This document shows positions 41,680-51,395 of a stretch of 64,000 nt of DNA, one piece after another (positions within the stretch are counted from its first letter, which is position 1; every line of letters begins with the position of its first letter). Origin of the DNA: Paenibacillus sp. PL2-23 (GTDB taxonomy: Bacteria; Bacillota; Bacilli; Paenibacillales; Paenibacillaceae); assembly GCF_040834005.1 (NCBI RefSeq), contig NZ_CP162129.1:5266501-5330500 (forward strand). The letters are read 5' to 3'. The notes beneath the pieces were generated by a model, which had not been told where the DNA came from, did no database searches, and worked only from the letters and a program-made list of their open reading frames with translations. Position numbers and translations under genes: made by a program.

Positions 41680-43065
41680 TTAAGCCCAGGTCGGCTGAAC
41701 CTTCAATACGGCGACTTCCTTCTCCCGCTTGTACGGCACCGTCTCGTTCGCCGCAGCGGACTTCGACGTCATAGCCGGAACAGCAGAAGGGGCTTGCTCG
41801 GCATCTGCCTCAACGCGATAGATATTCGCGCCCAGCGAGGCCAGCTTGCCTGTAATGTCGACATAGCCGCGGTCAATGTGATGCAGACCTGTCACTTCTG
41901 TCTCGCCTTCGGCGCGAAGGGCAGCGCAGATCAATGCCGCTCCGGCGCGCAGGTCAGTCGCGCACACCTTGGCTCCGCTCAGCTTGGTGCCGCCTGTGAC
42001 GATGGCCGTACGTCCGTCTACCTTGATATTGGCTTTCATCTTCTGGAACTGCTCCACATGCATGAAGCGATTCTCGAACACCGTCTCCGTGACGAGGCTG
42101 GTTCCTTCGGAAGCCAGCAGCAGCGCCATCATCTGGGACTGCATATCCGTAGGGAAGCCAGGGTGAGGCAGCGTCTTGACATCTACCGCCTTCAACGACA
42201 TGCCCGAGCGAACTCGAATGCCGTTATCGCTTTCCGTAATTTCGACGCCCATCTCCTGAAGCTTCGAGATGACCGGCGTCAAATGGTCGGCGATTGCGCC
42301 CTCCACGAATACGTCTCCGCCCGTAATGGCGGCAGCGATCATATAGGTTCCCGCTTCCACTCGGTCGGGAATGACATTATGCGCCGCGCCGTGCATACGC
42401 TCCACGCCTTCGATACGGATCATACCCGTGCCGGCACCGCGAACCTTGCCGCCCATCGCATTGATGTAGTTGGCCAGATCAACAATCTCCGGCTCCTTGG
42501 CCGCGTTCTCGATTGTCGTGGTGCCCTGAGCCAGAGCAGCAGCCATCATAATGTTCTCCGTGGCGCCTACGCTGGCGACGTCCAAATAAATTTTGGCGCC
42601 CTTCAGCTTCGACGGCGCGCTGGCTTCGATAAAGCCGTGGCCAAGCGTAATCTCGGCGCCCATCGCCTCAAAGCCCTTCAGGTGCTGATCGATCGGACGC
42701 GTGCCGATCGCGCAGCCGCCTGGCAGCGAGATGCGAACCTTGCCGATGCGCGCAAGCAGCGGGCCCATCACAAGGAAGGATGCTCTCATCTTCCGAATGA
42801 GCTCGTAAGGCGCCTCGAAGGATGTAATGAGCGGCGCGGAAATATGCATTTTTTCATCGTTATAAGTAATTTGTGCCCCGAGTGAAGCAAGCACGTTCTG
42901 AATCGTCATAACGTCGTCGAGGAGGGGAACGTCACAGATGACGCTGTCTCCTTCCGTCGCTAATAATGAGGCAGCAAGAATGGGGAGCACTGCATTTTTG
43001 GCGCCGCTGACGCGGACCGTGCCCGTTAGACGCTGGCCTCCGCGGACGATAATTTTAGTCATCAT
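41680..43065 (-). CDS. murA: UDP-N-acetylglucosamine 1-carboxyvinyltransferase
   Basis: MurA transfers enolpyruvate from PEP to UDP-GlcNAc, the first committed step of peptidoglycan synthesis, and is the fosfomycin target. The active-site Cys is present in PGGCAIGTRPIDQHL (about 117). The N-terminal VSGAKNAVLPILAAS and the C-terminal block ATDLRAGAALICAALRAEG are typical. The 461 residues exceed the usual 420-435 because of a C-terminal tail of about 40 residues (about 420-461) with no clear fold. Two ATGs in a row follow GGAGGG; the second (43062) has the better spacing. In Bacillus the gene lies just upstream of spoIID; here about 9.6 kb of accessory DNA intervenes. Confidence 0.97.
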   Translation of the reverse strand: MMTKIIVRGGQRLTGTVRVSGAKNAVLPILAASLLATEGDSVICDVPLLDDVMTIQNVLASLGAQITYNDEKMHISAPLITSFEAPYELIRKMRASFLVMGPLLARIGKVRISLPGGCAIGTRPIDQHLKGFEAMGAEITLGHGFIEASAPSKLKGAKIYLDVASVGATENIMMAAALAQGTTTIENAAKEPEIVDLANYINAMGGKVRGAGTGMIRIEGVERMHGAAHNVIPDRVEAGTYMIAAAITGGDVFVEGAIADHLTPVISKLQEMGVEITESDNGIRVRSGMSLKAVDVKTLPHPGFPTDMQSQMMALLLASEGTSLVTETVFENRFMHVEQFQKMKANIKVDGRTAIVTGGTKLSGAKVCATDLRAGAALICAALRAEGETEVTGLHHIDRGYVDITGKLASLGANIYRVEADAEQAPSAVPAMTSKSAAANETVPYKREKEVAVLKVQPTWA

Positions 43066-43319
43066 GTGTTCCCTCCGCGAATAGCATTTTCGGTGTATTT
43101 TTAAGCTTAGTTTTCGTGTAAAACCTACGACATTTGACAGCCTTCGAGCTTATCACTATCCTTCATCTTATCATTCGGCCGCATGAATCGACAAGGGAGA
43201 ATTTTTTTCCAAGAAAGGTCCGAATGTCTCTTCAATGCCAGGAAAAAGCCTCCTGGAGCGGCGAATTTCATAAGAATATGAAGCTCCGTATTACCCATTG
43301 TTAACATATTTCGACGTTG

Positions 43320-43586
43320 TTATTCGACAAAGCTCTTCAGCATAACCGTATAGTCCCAATATTGCAAAATAAATTGAGCAAACAGGTGTCCCAGGCCAAC
43401 CGCGGCCACCAGTTGAAGCATTCGCGACTTGGGGCTGAGAGGGTGCCGCAGGAACGCTTCCCACTTCACTTCCCTCATCAGCATCCAGACCAGCAGTATG
43501 CTCATAATTTCCACTGTGATGGAGAACAGGCCGGTCAGGCCGGTCATCCTGAACATCTGCTCCATGACTTCATCCCTCGTCCCCAT
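43320..43586 (-). CDS. ywzB: DUF1146 (YwzB-type) small membrane protein
   Basis: The ATG at 43586 has AAGGA 6 nt upstream and gives 88 residues. Two membrane segments are visible, GLFSITVEIMSILLVWMLM (about 16-34) and the region around LQLVAAVGLGHLFAQFIL (about 55-75), joined by the basic loop WEAFLRHPLSPKSRM. This is the DUF1146 pattern, found next to murA in Bacilli. Its function is unknown. The gene ywmB, usually between this gene and murA, is not seen in the 254-bp gap. Confidence 0.85.
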   Translation of the reverse strand: MGTRDEVMEQMFRMTGLTGLFSITVEIMSILLVWMLMREVKWEAFLRHPLSPKSRMLQLVAAVGLGHLFAQFILQYWDYTVMLKSFVE

Positions 43587-43619
43587 GGCGTATCCTTCCG
43601 TCTCCATTCATTCGTTATG

Positions 43620-46600
43620 CTATCGGTTATCGCGATAGTATCGGTACAGCAGCGCTGCGAATTCGGCGCGGCTGGCGTTCTGATTCGGCCCGTATATATT
43701 GGGCTGTATGCCATTCAGCTTGCCGTCCGCCTTCATCGCCGACAGCATCGGCGTATACCATTCATACAGCGCTACGTCCGAGAAGGGACGCACGGTCGTC
43801 TGGCGCGGAAGCATCCCTTCCGCATAGCCGATCATCACAGCCATCTGGGCTCTGGTGATGTGCTGATCCGGGCGGAAGCTTCCATCCGGGAACCCTTGAA
43901 TCCAGCCTTGGCGCACGGCCTTCATAATGGGCTGGCTGGCCCAGTGGCTGTCATCCACGTCATGGAACGACTTGGAGGTTAACGCTCCGCCAATAGGCTG
44001 GTAGGCATTGACGATCATAGCTACGGCCTCCGCCCTCGTCACGTTCCGCTCTGGAACGAAGCGGTATTGACCCGTGCCATTGACAATGCCGGAATCGGCC
44101 AGCTCCACTATCTCCTGCTCCGCCCAATGGCCTTGGATGTCGCGGAATCCGGAGACGAGCGGCTCTGCGTTCAGCTTCAGGCGGTAATACTGCGATTGGA
44201 AGGGCCAATCAGCGGTCAGCTTGACATAATATACGCCAGGCTGCAGCACCTGCTCCTTTGTTCCCAGCTCGCCCGAGCTTGCGCTGCGGCCCGAGAACAC
44301 TTGCGACATTCTTTTATCATAGCCTTGCAGAAGCAAGCTCACACCTGACGGAACGCCCTTCACGCTCAGACTGACGATGCTCTCGCTTGCCAGTCGGAAC
44401 TGGAACCAATCCGTATCCGAGGTGCTCCCGATTACGCCCTTGTATTCTGTCGTAGGGCTCATGAGGAGGCCTTCATAGCTCTGGTCGTTCGGCTCGTTAG
44501 GATCCGTCAGGCTCGGCGTGAAGGCAAGCTTCAGCTCATACGTGCCTAGCGTTGGGCTGGCCTCCAGCGAAATCGCGTTATGAACCCGGATATAATAGGT
44601 TCCCGGCACAACGGACACCGTCTGGGACTGCTCACTCTCTCCTTCGCCGTTATCATCGTATAAGGTCAGCTCCCCGCCCTCCCGCTGAAGCGACAGACCG
44701 GGATCGATTCTCGACGTATTCGTCGACACCGACAGCACCAGCTTGCCCTCCTGGTCGAAGGTGACCGCGTACCAGTCACGGTCCGCCTTCTGATGGAAGG
44801 AGCCCGATACCGCCCCTGACACCGGCTCCAGCTTGGCGGCGCTTCCCAGCCGATCATTCGGCTCGTAACGATCGGGCGACATGGTCAAGGAGGATGTCAG
44901 CACATAAGGCAGCGCCCCTGCAGCTGACGAATTGCCCGCTTGGATCACGATATACTGTTTCCCCGTTCGTACCGACAATTCCATCGTCTGAGTCGCGGTC
45001 TTGATCTCATCAGACTGAAGCTGCTCGCCGCCGCTTGACACCTCCGTCACCCGAATGGGCTGAGCCGGGCTCCCTTGCGGAGACTTCGCCGCATATTGGA
45101 GCGTCAGTGTCCCGTCGTAAGGAGCGTCGATCCAATACCAGTCCTGATCGCCCCCATCGCCCAGCTCTCCGCTAAGCTCGGTTCCGATCGGGAACGGCTG
45201 AGCTTGCTCGCGGGTATTGTTCGGCTCGTGTGCGTCGGGCTTCAGCTGCGCAGCTATCGCTTGGTCCAGCCTGAGCAGCCCATAGCCAGATGCGGCATCG
45301 ACGCCTCTTGCCCCTACGTCCTGGGCGGTTTGGCGGAGCAGCTCCCGCACTTGATATGGACTATAGTCCGGATGCTGCGACAGAATGAGCGCTGCGGCTG
45401 CGGCTGCTTGCGGAGCCGCCATCGATGTGCCTTCCTCCTTGTGGTACCCGCCCCCTACAGCAGTCGTATACACATGCCATGGCGCAATGACGTCCAGCTC
45501 TGTACCGGGATTGGATCGGCGGTCGGCCGATCCGTCGGCACCCGCGCCTCCAACAGCAAGCACCGTAGGGTAAGCCGCAGGGTATTTCACCGCTGCTTTG
45601 CCGCCCATAGAGATGCCGTCGTTGCCGGTTGCCGCAATCAGGACGACCCCCTGGTTTTCGGCGTATTGCACGATATCCTGCATGTAAGGGGAATGCCGAT
45701 GAAGGCCTACGGAGAGCACGACGACCTTGGCGCCGTTTTTGACCGCGTACAGAATGCCCTCGCCGAGATCCTTTTCGGTCCCGTCGCCCCATTCGTCAAG
45801 CGCTTTGATCGGCATCAGCTTGGCATTCCACAGAATGCCGGAGATTCCGATGCCATTGTTGCCCTTGGCCGCTATCACTCCAGCGACGCTTGTGCCGTGC
45901 CCATTGTCGTCATCCGCCGGCTGGCCCGGTGTAACCAGGTTCACACCCGGCACCACATTGTCCTGCAGATCGGGATGGTCCAGGTCGATGCCTGTATCCA
46001 CCAGGGCGATCGTAAGCCCCGTGTGCTCCCGCACTGTCTCCCACGCCTTGTGAGCGCCAATCCGGCCCAGATAGCCTTGCTTCGCCAGCTCGGGATCATC
46101 CGGCTTTGTCGCGGCGGGCGCTGCGGACTTACTGCCCCCCTCATCGGCTGCGGCAGCATCCAATGAGGATGAGGTCAGGATGCTCGCCTTGCCGTTGGGA
46201 TGCACATAAGCGACACCCGCCTCGCCGCGAAGCCGGCTCAGCCAAGCCTCCACGTCCCCGCCAGCATCCGCGGCGGGACGAACAACCCACACGCCCGCCT
46301 CTTCCTGGCGGCCGATCACTTCCACCTCGCGCAGCTCATGCGCCTGCGCGAGGTCAGTCCAGCCGAGCAGCCAGCTCTCCGGCTGCTCGTCAGCGGCGCC
46401 GAAGGCGCCGGGCGCCCCGTCCGCGTATGCGACGGGGGCCTCCGCTGCGGGAGCAGGAGCGAGCGCCGGAGGGGCGGCGGCGTAGCCGTAGCCGCCCGAT
46501 GCGAGCGCCATGCTCCCGAGCAGCAGCGCAATCGCGGCGCGGCGAAGCCTGCCGCGGAGCGATTGCGCCGGGCTGGCAGCGCCTCGCGGTGAGGGGAGGC

Positions 46601-46814
46601 GCTTCAGGATGCCGTCGCGTGCCGGCTTAGCAGCAGCAGAGGTAAGCATGTGCGGTTGAACAAATGTATGTTCTTCCACTTGGGGATATGAGTGTTGCAA
46701 ATTTGGGTTTGCGTAAATGTCCGGCCTGCTGCGGCCGTCGTGGTGATTCCCATTTTGTCTGTTCATGCCAGTCGCCTTTAAACGTATTTCCTTACTAATT
46801 CGGGCAAGGAACAC
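43620..46814 (-). CDS. Subtilisin-like S8 protease with PPC domains and C-terminal SLH anchor
   Basis: The 1064-residue product is an exported serine protease. A hydrophobic export segment sits at about 92-112, after an unusually long polar N-terminus. The catalytic triad is ALVDTGIDLDHPD (Asp), DNGHGTSVAGV (His) and EEGTSMAAPQ (Ser), with the oxyanion Asn in AATGNDG. The His that often follows GTSMAAP is Gln here. Three pre-peptidase C-terminal domains follow, each with an 'EPND' or 'EPNN' start and a 'DxDWY/F' strand. Three SLH modules close the protein (VTRAEAVAMIVNAY, ITRAQMAVMIGYAE, ASRAEFAALLYRYY). The GTG at 46814 and the ATG at 46766 both have modest binding sites. It would be fixed on the wall by CsaB-made pyruvate. 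Confidence 0.93.
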   Translation of the reverse strand: MFLARISKEIRLKATGMNRQNGNHHDGRSRPDIYANPNLQHSYPQVEEHTFVQPHMLTSAAAKPARDGILKRLPSPRGAASPAQSLRGRLRRAAIALLLGSMALASGGYGYAAAPPALAPAPAAEAPVAYADGAPGAFGAADEQPESWLLGWTDLAQAHELREVEVIGRQEEAGVWVVRPAADAGGDVEAWLSRLRGEAGVAYVHPNGKASILTSSSLDAAAADEGGSKSAAPAATKPDDPELAKQGYLGRIGAHKAWETVREHTGLTIALVDTGIDLDHPDLQDNVVPGVNLVTPGQPADDDNGHGTSVAGVIAAKGNNGIGISGILWNAKLMPIKALDEWGDGTEKDLGEGILYAVKNGAKVVVLSVGLHRHSPYMQDIVQYAENQGVVLIAATGNDGISMGGKAAVKYPAAYPTVLAVGGAGADGSADRRSNPGTELDVIAPWHVYTTAVGGGYHKEEGTSMAAPQAAAAAALILSQHPDYSPYQVRELLRQTAQDVGARGVDAASGYGLLRLDQAIAAQLKPDAHEPNNTREQAQPFPIGTELSGELGDGGDQDWYWIDAPYDGTLTLQYAAKSPQGSPAQPIRVTEVSSGGEQLQSDEIKTATQTMELSVRTGKQYIVIQAGNSSAAGALPYVLTSSLTMSPDRYEPNDRLGSAAKLEPVSGAVSGSFHQKADRDWYAVTFDQEGKLVLSVSTNTSRIDPGLSLQREGGELTLYDDNGEGESEQSQTVSVVPGTYYIRVHNAISLEASPTLGTYELKLAFTPSLTDPNEPNDQSYEGLLMSPTTEYKGVIGSTSDTDWFQFRLASESIVSLSVKGVPSGVSLLLQGYDKRMSQVFSGRSASSGELGTKEQVLQPGVYYVKLTADWPFQSQYYRLKLNAEPLVSGFRDIQGHWAEQEIVELADSGIVNGTGQYRFVPERNVTRAEAVAMIVNAYQPIGGALTSKSFHDVDDSHWASQPIMKAVRQGWIQGFPDGSFRPDQHITRAQMAVMIGYAEGMLPRQTTVRPFSDVALYEWYTPMLSAMKADGKLNGIQPNIYGPNQNASRAEFAALLYRYYRDNR

Positions 46815-47205
46815 GTTATCCCTTCTTTATTTTTGTGGAAAAAAGAAAGGCTGCGCCGCATCATACACTCCTGCTCCGCTTAAGCTGATCGCTCCATGAC
46901 GGAGACGTAGCAGCAGGCGCATGTTTCTCGACTATGTATACGTTTCGGATGGTGCATTCGTTTTGGGACCGTAGCCCCCATGGCTTACCTATTTTTTTGG
47001 GTCGATCCTACTGCTTCGCCAGCGCACAAGCTCCGTTTCCTCTCCTTACCCCCATGCGCCCCCGCTGAAACAGCCCTTCCGGACAGCTCCATGCACGAAG
47101 GAAGGAGTGGGTCCATTTCAGTAATAATGAGCGTCAAAAGATGTCGCTCATCCACGAAATACGACGTCTCAACGCACGTTTGCATCAAGGGGGTGTCGCG
47201 TCGCT
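46815..47205. other. Gene-free DNA upstream of the S8 protease
   Basis: About 390 nt between the protease start and the satellite array. It presumably contains the protease promoter. I see no convincing gene or motif. Confidence 0.4.
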
Positions 47206-48020
47206 TATGCAACAGTAACGGTTGGTGCGCCTTCGCGAGCGTTTGTGGTGTGAGAGATCGTTACTGCCGTTTAAAAGTAGCTAGATTGGGCAACAACGAC
47301 AGGGCGTGTCGTTGTTGCCACGAAAGAGCAGCTGGTTGGTGCTATAACGACACGGCGTGTCGTTGTTGCAGTAACTGAGGCGCTTTTGCCTTCTACAACG
47401 ACACGTCAGATCGTTATTGCCACGTAGATGTAGCTAGTTGGTGCTATAACGACACGACATGTCGCTGTTGCAGTAACTGAGGCGCTTTTGCCTTCTACAA
47501 CGACACGACAGATCGTTACTGCCACGAAAGAGCAGCTGGTTGGTGCTATAACGACACGACATGTCGCTGTTGCAGTAACTGAGGCGCTTTTGCCTTCTAC
47601 AACGACACGACAGATCGTTACTGCCACGAAAGAGCAGTTGGTTGGTGCTATAACGACACGACATGTCGCTGTTGCAGTAACTGAGGCGCTTTTGCCTTCT
47701 ACAACGACACGTCAGATCGTTATTGCCACGTAGATGTAGCTAGTTGGTGCTATAACGACACGACATGTCGCTGTTGCAGTAACTGAGGGGCTTTTGCCTT
47801 CTACAACGACACGACAGATCGTTATGGCCACGATAGAGCAGCTAATTGGAGCTACAACGACACGACATGTCGTTGTTACACCAACCGGGGCGCTTTTGCC
47901 TTCTATAACGACACGACATGTCGCTGTTGCATCAATTAGAGCCACTTCAGCCTTCAACAACAACACGCCATGTCGCTATTGCATCAAGTAATCCCTCCAC
48001 CCTTCAACAGCAACACCTCA
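47206..48020. repeat. Tandem satellite with a 102-bp period made of two 51-bp halves
   Basis: The sequence GGTGCTATAACGACACG recurs with its GCT at 47341, 47443, 47545, 47647 and 47749, and a variant at 47851: exactly 102 bp each time. Each unit has two related 51-bp halves. One half has AACGACACGACATGTCG, with the palindrome GACATGTC. The other has AACGACACGACAGATCGTT. The inner copies are nearly identical, and both edges decay. Because 102 is divisible by 3, open frames run through on both strands, but none has a ribosome binding site or a sensible product. It is not CRISPR, since the stretches between the motifs are themselves repeated. Confidence 0.9.
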
Positions 48021-48031
48021 TGTCGCTAAAC

Positions 48032-48087
48032 AACAAAAAGCCGCATATGCGGTACCGAGGCCCATCCCCGGATCGCATATGCGGCTT
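48032..48087 (-). terminator. Terminator of the nuo operon
   Basis: On the minus strand AAGCCGCATATGCG and CGCATATGCGGCTT form a perfect 14-bp stem with a 21-nt loop, followed by TTTGTTGTTT, about 50 nt after the nuoN stop. Confidence 0.9.
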
Positions 48088-48137
48088 AATATTACTCCCA
48101 CTAGCAGCCTCTTACCCTTCACTCAGACCGCTCACTG

Positions 48138-49760
48138 CTATCTCCCGGGCAGCAGGTCCGTCATGATGGAGAACAGGAAGTCGATGGCTGCGACAACCGG
48201 CTGCGGGTAGACGCCAAGGGCGAACGTCAGAATGGCGCAGGTCCAGATGACGATGCCGATGGGGACGGGTACTCGGATGACGGCTGCCGCAGGAGCGCTC
48301 GCCTCCTCATCGCCCTCTCTGAGCCTCGCTTCCCGCTCGCTGAGCAGCCCGTCGCTGCTCCGCATGAACATCTGCCGGATAAGCCCGAAGTAAAAATAAT
48401 ACGAGATGACGCTGCTGAGCACCATAACGGCGACGATGCCATAATGCTTGCCGTTCGCGGCGCCGAGCAGTATGAACAGCTTGCCGAAGAAGCCGGCTGA
48501 CACCGGCAGTCCCGCCAGCGACAGGACGAATATCGTCATCGCCGCAGCCGTCCACGGCGCGCGGTAATACATGCCGGCGAAGCCCTTCAGCTCATCATGG
48601 CCCACGGCCCGGCTGACGACGGTCAGCACGGCGAACGCGCCCAGTGTCATAAGCAGGTACGCGACGAGGTAGAACAGCAGCTCGGTCACATTGTTGCTGT
48701 GCGTCATCGTAACGCCGACGCCAATCGGCACAAGCAGATAACCCGCGTTCGCTACGCCGGACAACGCCAGCAGCCGCTTGACGTTACTCTGCCGCAGCGC
48801 AGCGAGCGTGCCGAACAGCATGGACAGCGCGGCGATCAGCAGCACCGCAAAAAACAAGTCACTCCCCAGCTCGGCGCCCGTATCGGAGCCCGAGCCCGCG
48901 AACAGCGCCGTCGAGAACAGAATGCGCAGCGCCATGGCCAGCGCCGCTCCCTTCGAGACGACAGCCAGGAAGGCGGCGACAGGTGATGGCGCGCCCTGGT
49001 AGACGTCAAGCGACCAAGCGTGGAACGGAGCCGCCGCGATCTTGATCGCAATGCCGCCCAGCATACAGCCGAAGCCGACATACAAGAACGCCTCATAGCT
49101 GGCTGCCGCCCCAGGCAGCGCCTCGCGAATCGCGCCCAGCTCCACCGAGCCCGTCACACCATACAGGTAGGACATCCCGAATAAAATAAACGCGGAGGCT
49201 ATGCCGCCCGTAACAACGTACTTGAAAGCCGCCTCCGCCGACAGAACGGAGCGTCTGCGCAGGCCGACGAGCACATAGCTCGTAATCGCCAGCAGCTCCA
49301 GCCCGACATACAGCGTAATCAGATTGCCCGAAGAGGCCATCATCATTGCGCCTAACGCTGCGGGCAGCAGCAGGTAGAAGTATTCGCCTTTGTCCGTTAT
49401 AGCGCCGTCCCCATCCGCAGAGCCAAGCCCCAGCAGAACGACAAGCCCCGTGCCCGCCAGGATCAGCAGCTTCAGCAGGCTGCCGAAATCATCGATTCGG
49501 TAGCTGTCCCCCAGCAGCGAGATGACCAAGGCAGGTTCGCCTCCATTGTTCATCACAAGCAGACGCAGCAGCACAAGCGCTCCCGCGCCAGCCAAGCCAA
49601 CAAGCGTCAGCCCGCCGATCCAGGAGCTGCGGCGCAGCCGGCCGGGAAGCAGCAGATCCAGCACAACCAGCAGGACAAACCAGGCGCCAAGGACAAGCTC
49701 GGGAGCCATGATTGCCATATCCGACCATTGCAGCGGTTCAAACCGTGTAGCATCCGGCAT
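48138..49760 (-). CDS. nuoN: Complex I subunit N
   Basis: NuoN is one of three antiporter-like membrane subunits that move protons in respiratory complex I. The 540 residues form about 14 membrane segments. A Lys in the 'FKYVVTGGIASAFILFGMSY' region and FHAWSLDVYQGAPSPVAAFL are landmarks of the proton_antipo_M fold. The cytoplasmic loop near the C-terminus (about 445-480) is charged and longer than usual. It is the last gene of the operon, 3 nt after nuoM, and a strong terminator follows. Confidence 0.95.
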   Translation of the reverse strand: MPDATRFEPLQWSDMAIMAPELVLGAWFVLLVVLDLLLPGRLRRSSWIGGLTLVGLAGAGALVLLRLLVMNNGGEPALVISLLGDSYRIDDFGSLLKLLILAGTGLVVLLGLGSADGDGAITDKGEYFYLLLPAALGAMMMASSGNLITLYVGLELLAITSYVLVGLRRRSVLSAEAAFKYVVTGGIASAFILFGMSYLYGVTGSVELGAIREALPGAAASYEAFLYVGFGCMLGGIAIKIAAAPFHAWSLDVYQGAPSPVAAFLAVVSKGAALAMALRILFSTALFAGSGSDTGAELGSDLFFAVLLIAALSMLFGTLAALRQSNVKRLLALSGVANAGYLLVPIGVGVTMTHSNNVTELLFYLVAYLLMTLGAFAVLTVVSRAVGHDELKGFAGMYYRAPWTAAAMTIFVLSLAGLPVSAGFFGKLFILLGAANGKHYGIVAVMVLSSVISYYFYFGLIRQMFMRSSDGLLSEREARLREGDEEASAPAAAVIRVPVPIGIVIWTCAILTFALGVYPQPVVAAIDFLFSIMTDLLPGR

Positions 49761-49763
49761 CGC

Positions 49764-51395
49764 TCACCCTCCCCAACTTGACGCGAGTAGTTGTTGCATC
49801 CATGTCTCCACGCTTAGCTGCACCGTATCCGTCAGCGCGGAAGGGAAGCAGCCCAGCAGGATGATGAATGAGAGCAGGACGATCATCGGCAGCGCCTCCA
49901 CGAATCTCGCGTCCCGAAGCGCGCCATGCTCTTCCCGCTGCGGACCAAACGTTATGCCCAGCACGCTGCGCAGCACATACACCGCCGTCAGCACAATGCC
50001 GAGCGCCGCCGCAGCCGTCAGCCAGCGATGCGATTGGAACAGCCCCAGCAGCGACAGCAGCTCCCCGACAAATCCGGACAAGCCCGGCAAGCCAAGCGCC
50101 GCGAGACCCGCCGTCAGCAGCATGCCGCTCATGAACGGCATCGACCGGGCGAGACCGCCAAGCTTCGGCAGCTCTGTCGTACCCGTCCGCTCGTACAGGC
50201 TGCCGACGATGAGGAACATCAGCGCAGAGATCAGGCCGTGCGACACCAGCTGGAATATCGCGCCCTGCAGCCCGATGTCGTTGAAGGCCGCGAGGCCAAT
50301 TAACACGATGCCCATATGGCTGATGGAGGAATACGCAAGCACCAGCTTAAATTCCTGCTGCCGGAAGGCCAGGATCGCCCCGTACAGCAAATTGACTACG
50401 CCTAGCACAGCCAACACCGTCGCCCATTCCCTCGCCTGCTCCGGGAACAGGAACAGACCGAATCGGATGAGACCGTAAGCGCCCATCTTCAGCAGGATGC
50501 CGGAATGAATCATAACGACCGGGGGCGGCGCTTCCTTGTGAACCCTCAGCATCCACGTATGGAACGGGAAGATCGGCAGCTTGATGCCGAATGCAACAAG
50601 CAGCAGAATGAACAGCGTCCACCCCATGGCCTCGCTCATCTGGAACGGATTCACCCCGCCGGTTGCCTCCGGAGGCAGATGGACAAATGCGTTCGGATCA
50701 GCCATATTCGCGCCGATATCGGCATAGCTTCCGCTGTAAATGAACTGAGGCGCCTCGCCTGCCGGCTCCTCTATACGGAAGCCCGCCGTGTTCACCAGCA
50801 GCACGAAGGCAACAAGCATGATCGCCGAGCCGATGCCGTTGTAGATCAGGAACCGGTTCGCGGCCCGCTCCCGGTTGTAGTAGCCCCATACCCCGATCAG
50901 GAAGTAGGCGGACACCAGCGTTATTTCGAAAAAGATAAAAAACAGGAACAAGTCCCGCGCCAAAAACACGCCGAGCATGCCAAACTCCAGCAGCATAAAC
51001 CAGCTGAAAAACGCCCTCCACCGCTTCTTCACATGCCAAGCGGCCCAGGCCGCCATCGCGGTGACGAGCGTCGTCAGAAGCAGCAGCGGCAGCGACAAGC
51101 CGTCCACGCCAAGCGTAAATTGGAAGGAGAACAGTATCTCCACGCCAGTATTCGTATCATTATTGATCGGAAGGGTCAGCCATGCCGCCGATTCGCTGTA
51201 GCCGTCTCCGCCTTTGGAGCGATCAAAGTCGGCATACAGCCATAACGACAGGACAAGCGGAAGCAGCGTCGCCGCAATGGCGGTCCGCTTGAACCAGGAA
51301 GCCCGCTGGCCGGGCAGCAGCAGAATAACCGCAAGTCCCAGCAGCGGAGACAGCAGAATGAGAGAGAGAATGGGAACGTCCTGCAGGAGGGTCAT
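49764..51395 (-). CDS. nuoM: Complex I subunit M
   Basis: The 543-residue antiporter-like subunit has about 14 membrane segments. LLEFGMLGVFLARDLFLFFI carries the conserved Glu, and KLPIFPFHTWMLRVHKEAPP is the family's helix 7-8 signature with Lys and His. The insert at about 195-225 (EEPAGEAPQFIYSG) lies outside the membrane. Its ATG overlaps the nuoL stop by 4 nt. It is a proton-pumping part of the complex. Confidence 0.96.
   Translation of the reverse strand: MTLLQDVPILSLILLSPLLGLAVILLLPGQRASWFKRTAIAATLLPLVLSLWLYADFDRSKGGDGYSESAAWLTLPINNDTNTGVEILFSFQFTLGVDGLSLPLLLLTTLVTAMAAWAAWHVKKRWRAFFSWFMLLEFGMLGVFLARDLFLFFIFFEITLVSAYFLIGVWGYYNRERAANRFLIYNGIGSAIMLVAFVLLVNTAGFRIEEPAGEAPQFIYSGSYADIGANMADPNAFVHLPPEATGGVNPFQMSEAMGWTLFILLLVAFGIKLPIFPFHTWMLRVHKEAPPPVVMIHSGILLKMGAYGLIRFGLFLFPEQAREWATVLAVLGVVNLLYGAILAFRQQEFKLVLAYSSISHMGIVLIGLAAFNDIGLQGAIFQLVSHGLISALMFLIVGSLYERTGTTELPKLGGLARSMPFMSGMLLTAGLAALGLPGLSGFVGELLSLLGLFQSHRWLTAAAALGIVLTAVYVLRSVLGITFGPQREEHGALRDARFVEALPMIVLLSFIILLGCFPSALTDTVQLSVETWMQQLLASSWGG

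Noticed and set aside
43125..43307. 60-residue minus-strand gene between murA and ywzB, possibly ywmB
   Set aside because: It has no ribosome binding site, is much shorter than YwmB and shows no family motif.
47406..47966. Small proteins of 65-84 residues encoded on both strands of the satellite
   Set aside because: Open frames arise because the 102-bp period is divisible by three. They have no ribosome binding sites and only copy the repeat.
47206..48020. CRISPR array
   Set aside because: Repeats with short palindromes at regular steps looked CRISPR-like, but the sequences between them are the same in every unit and no cas gene is near.
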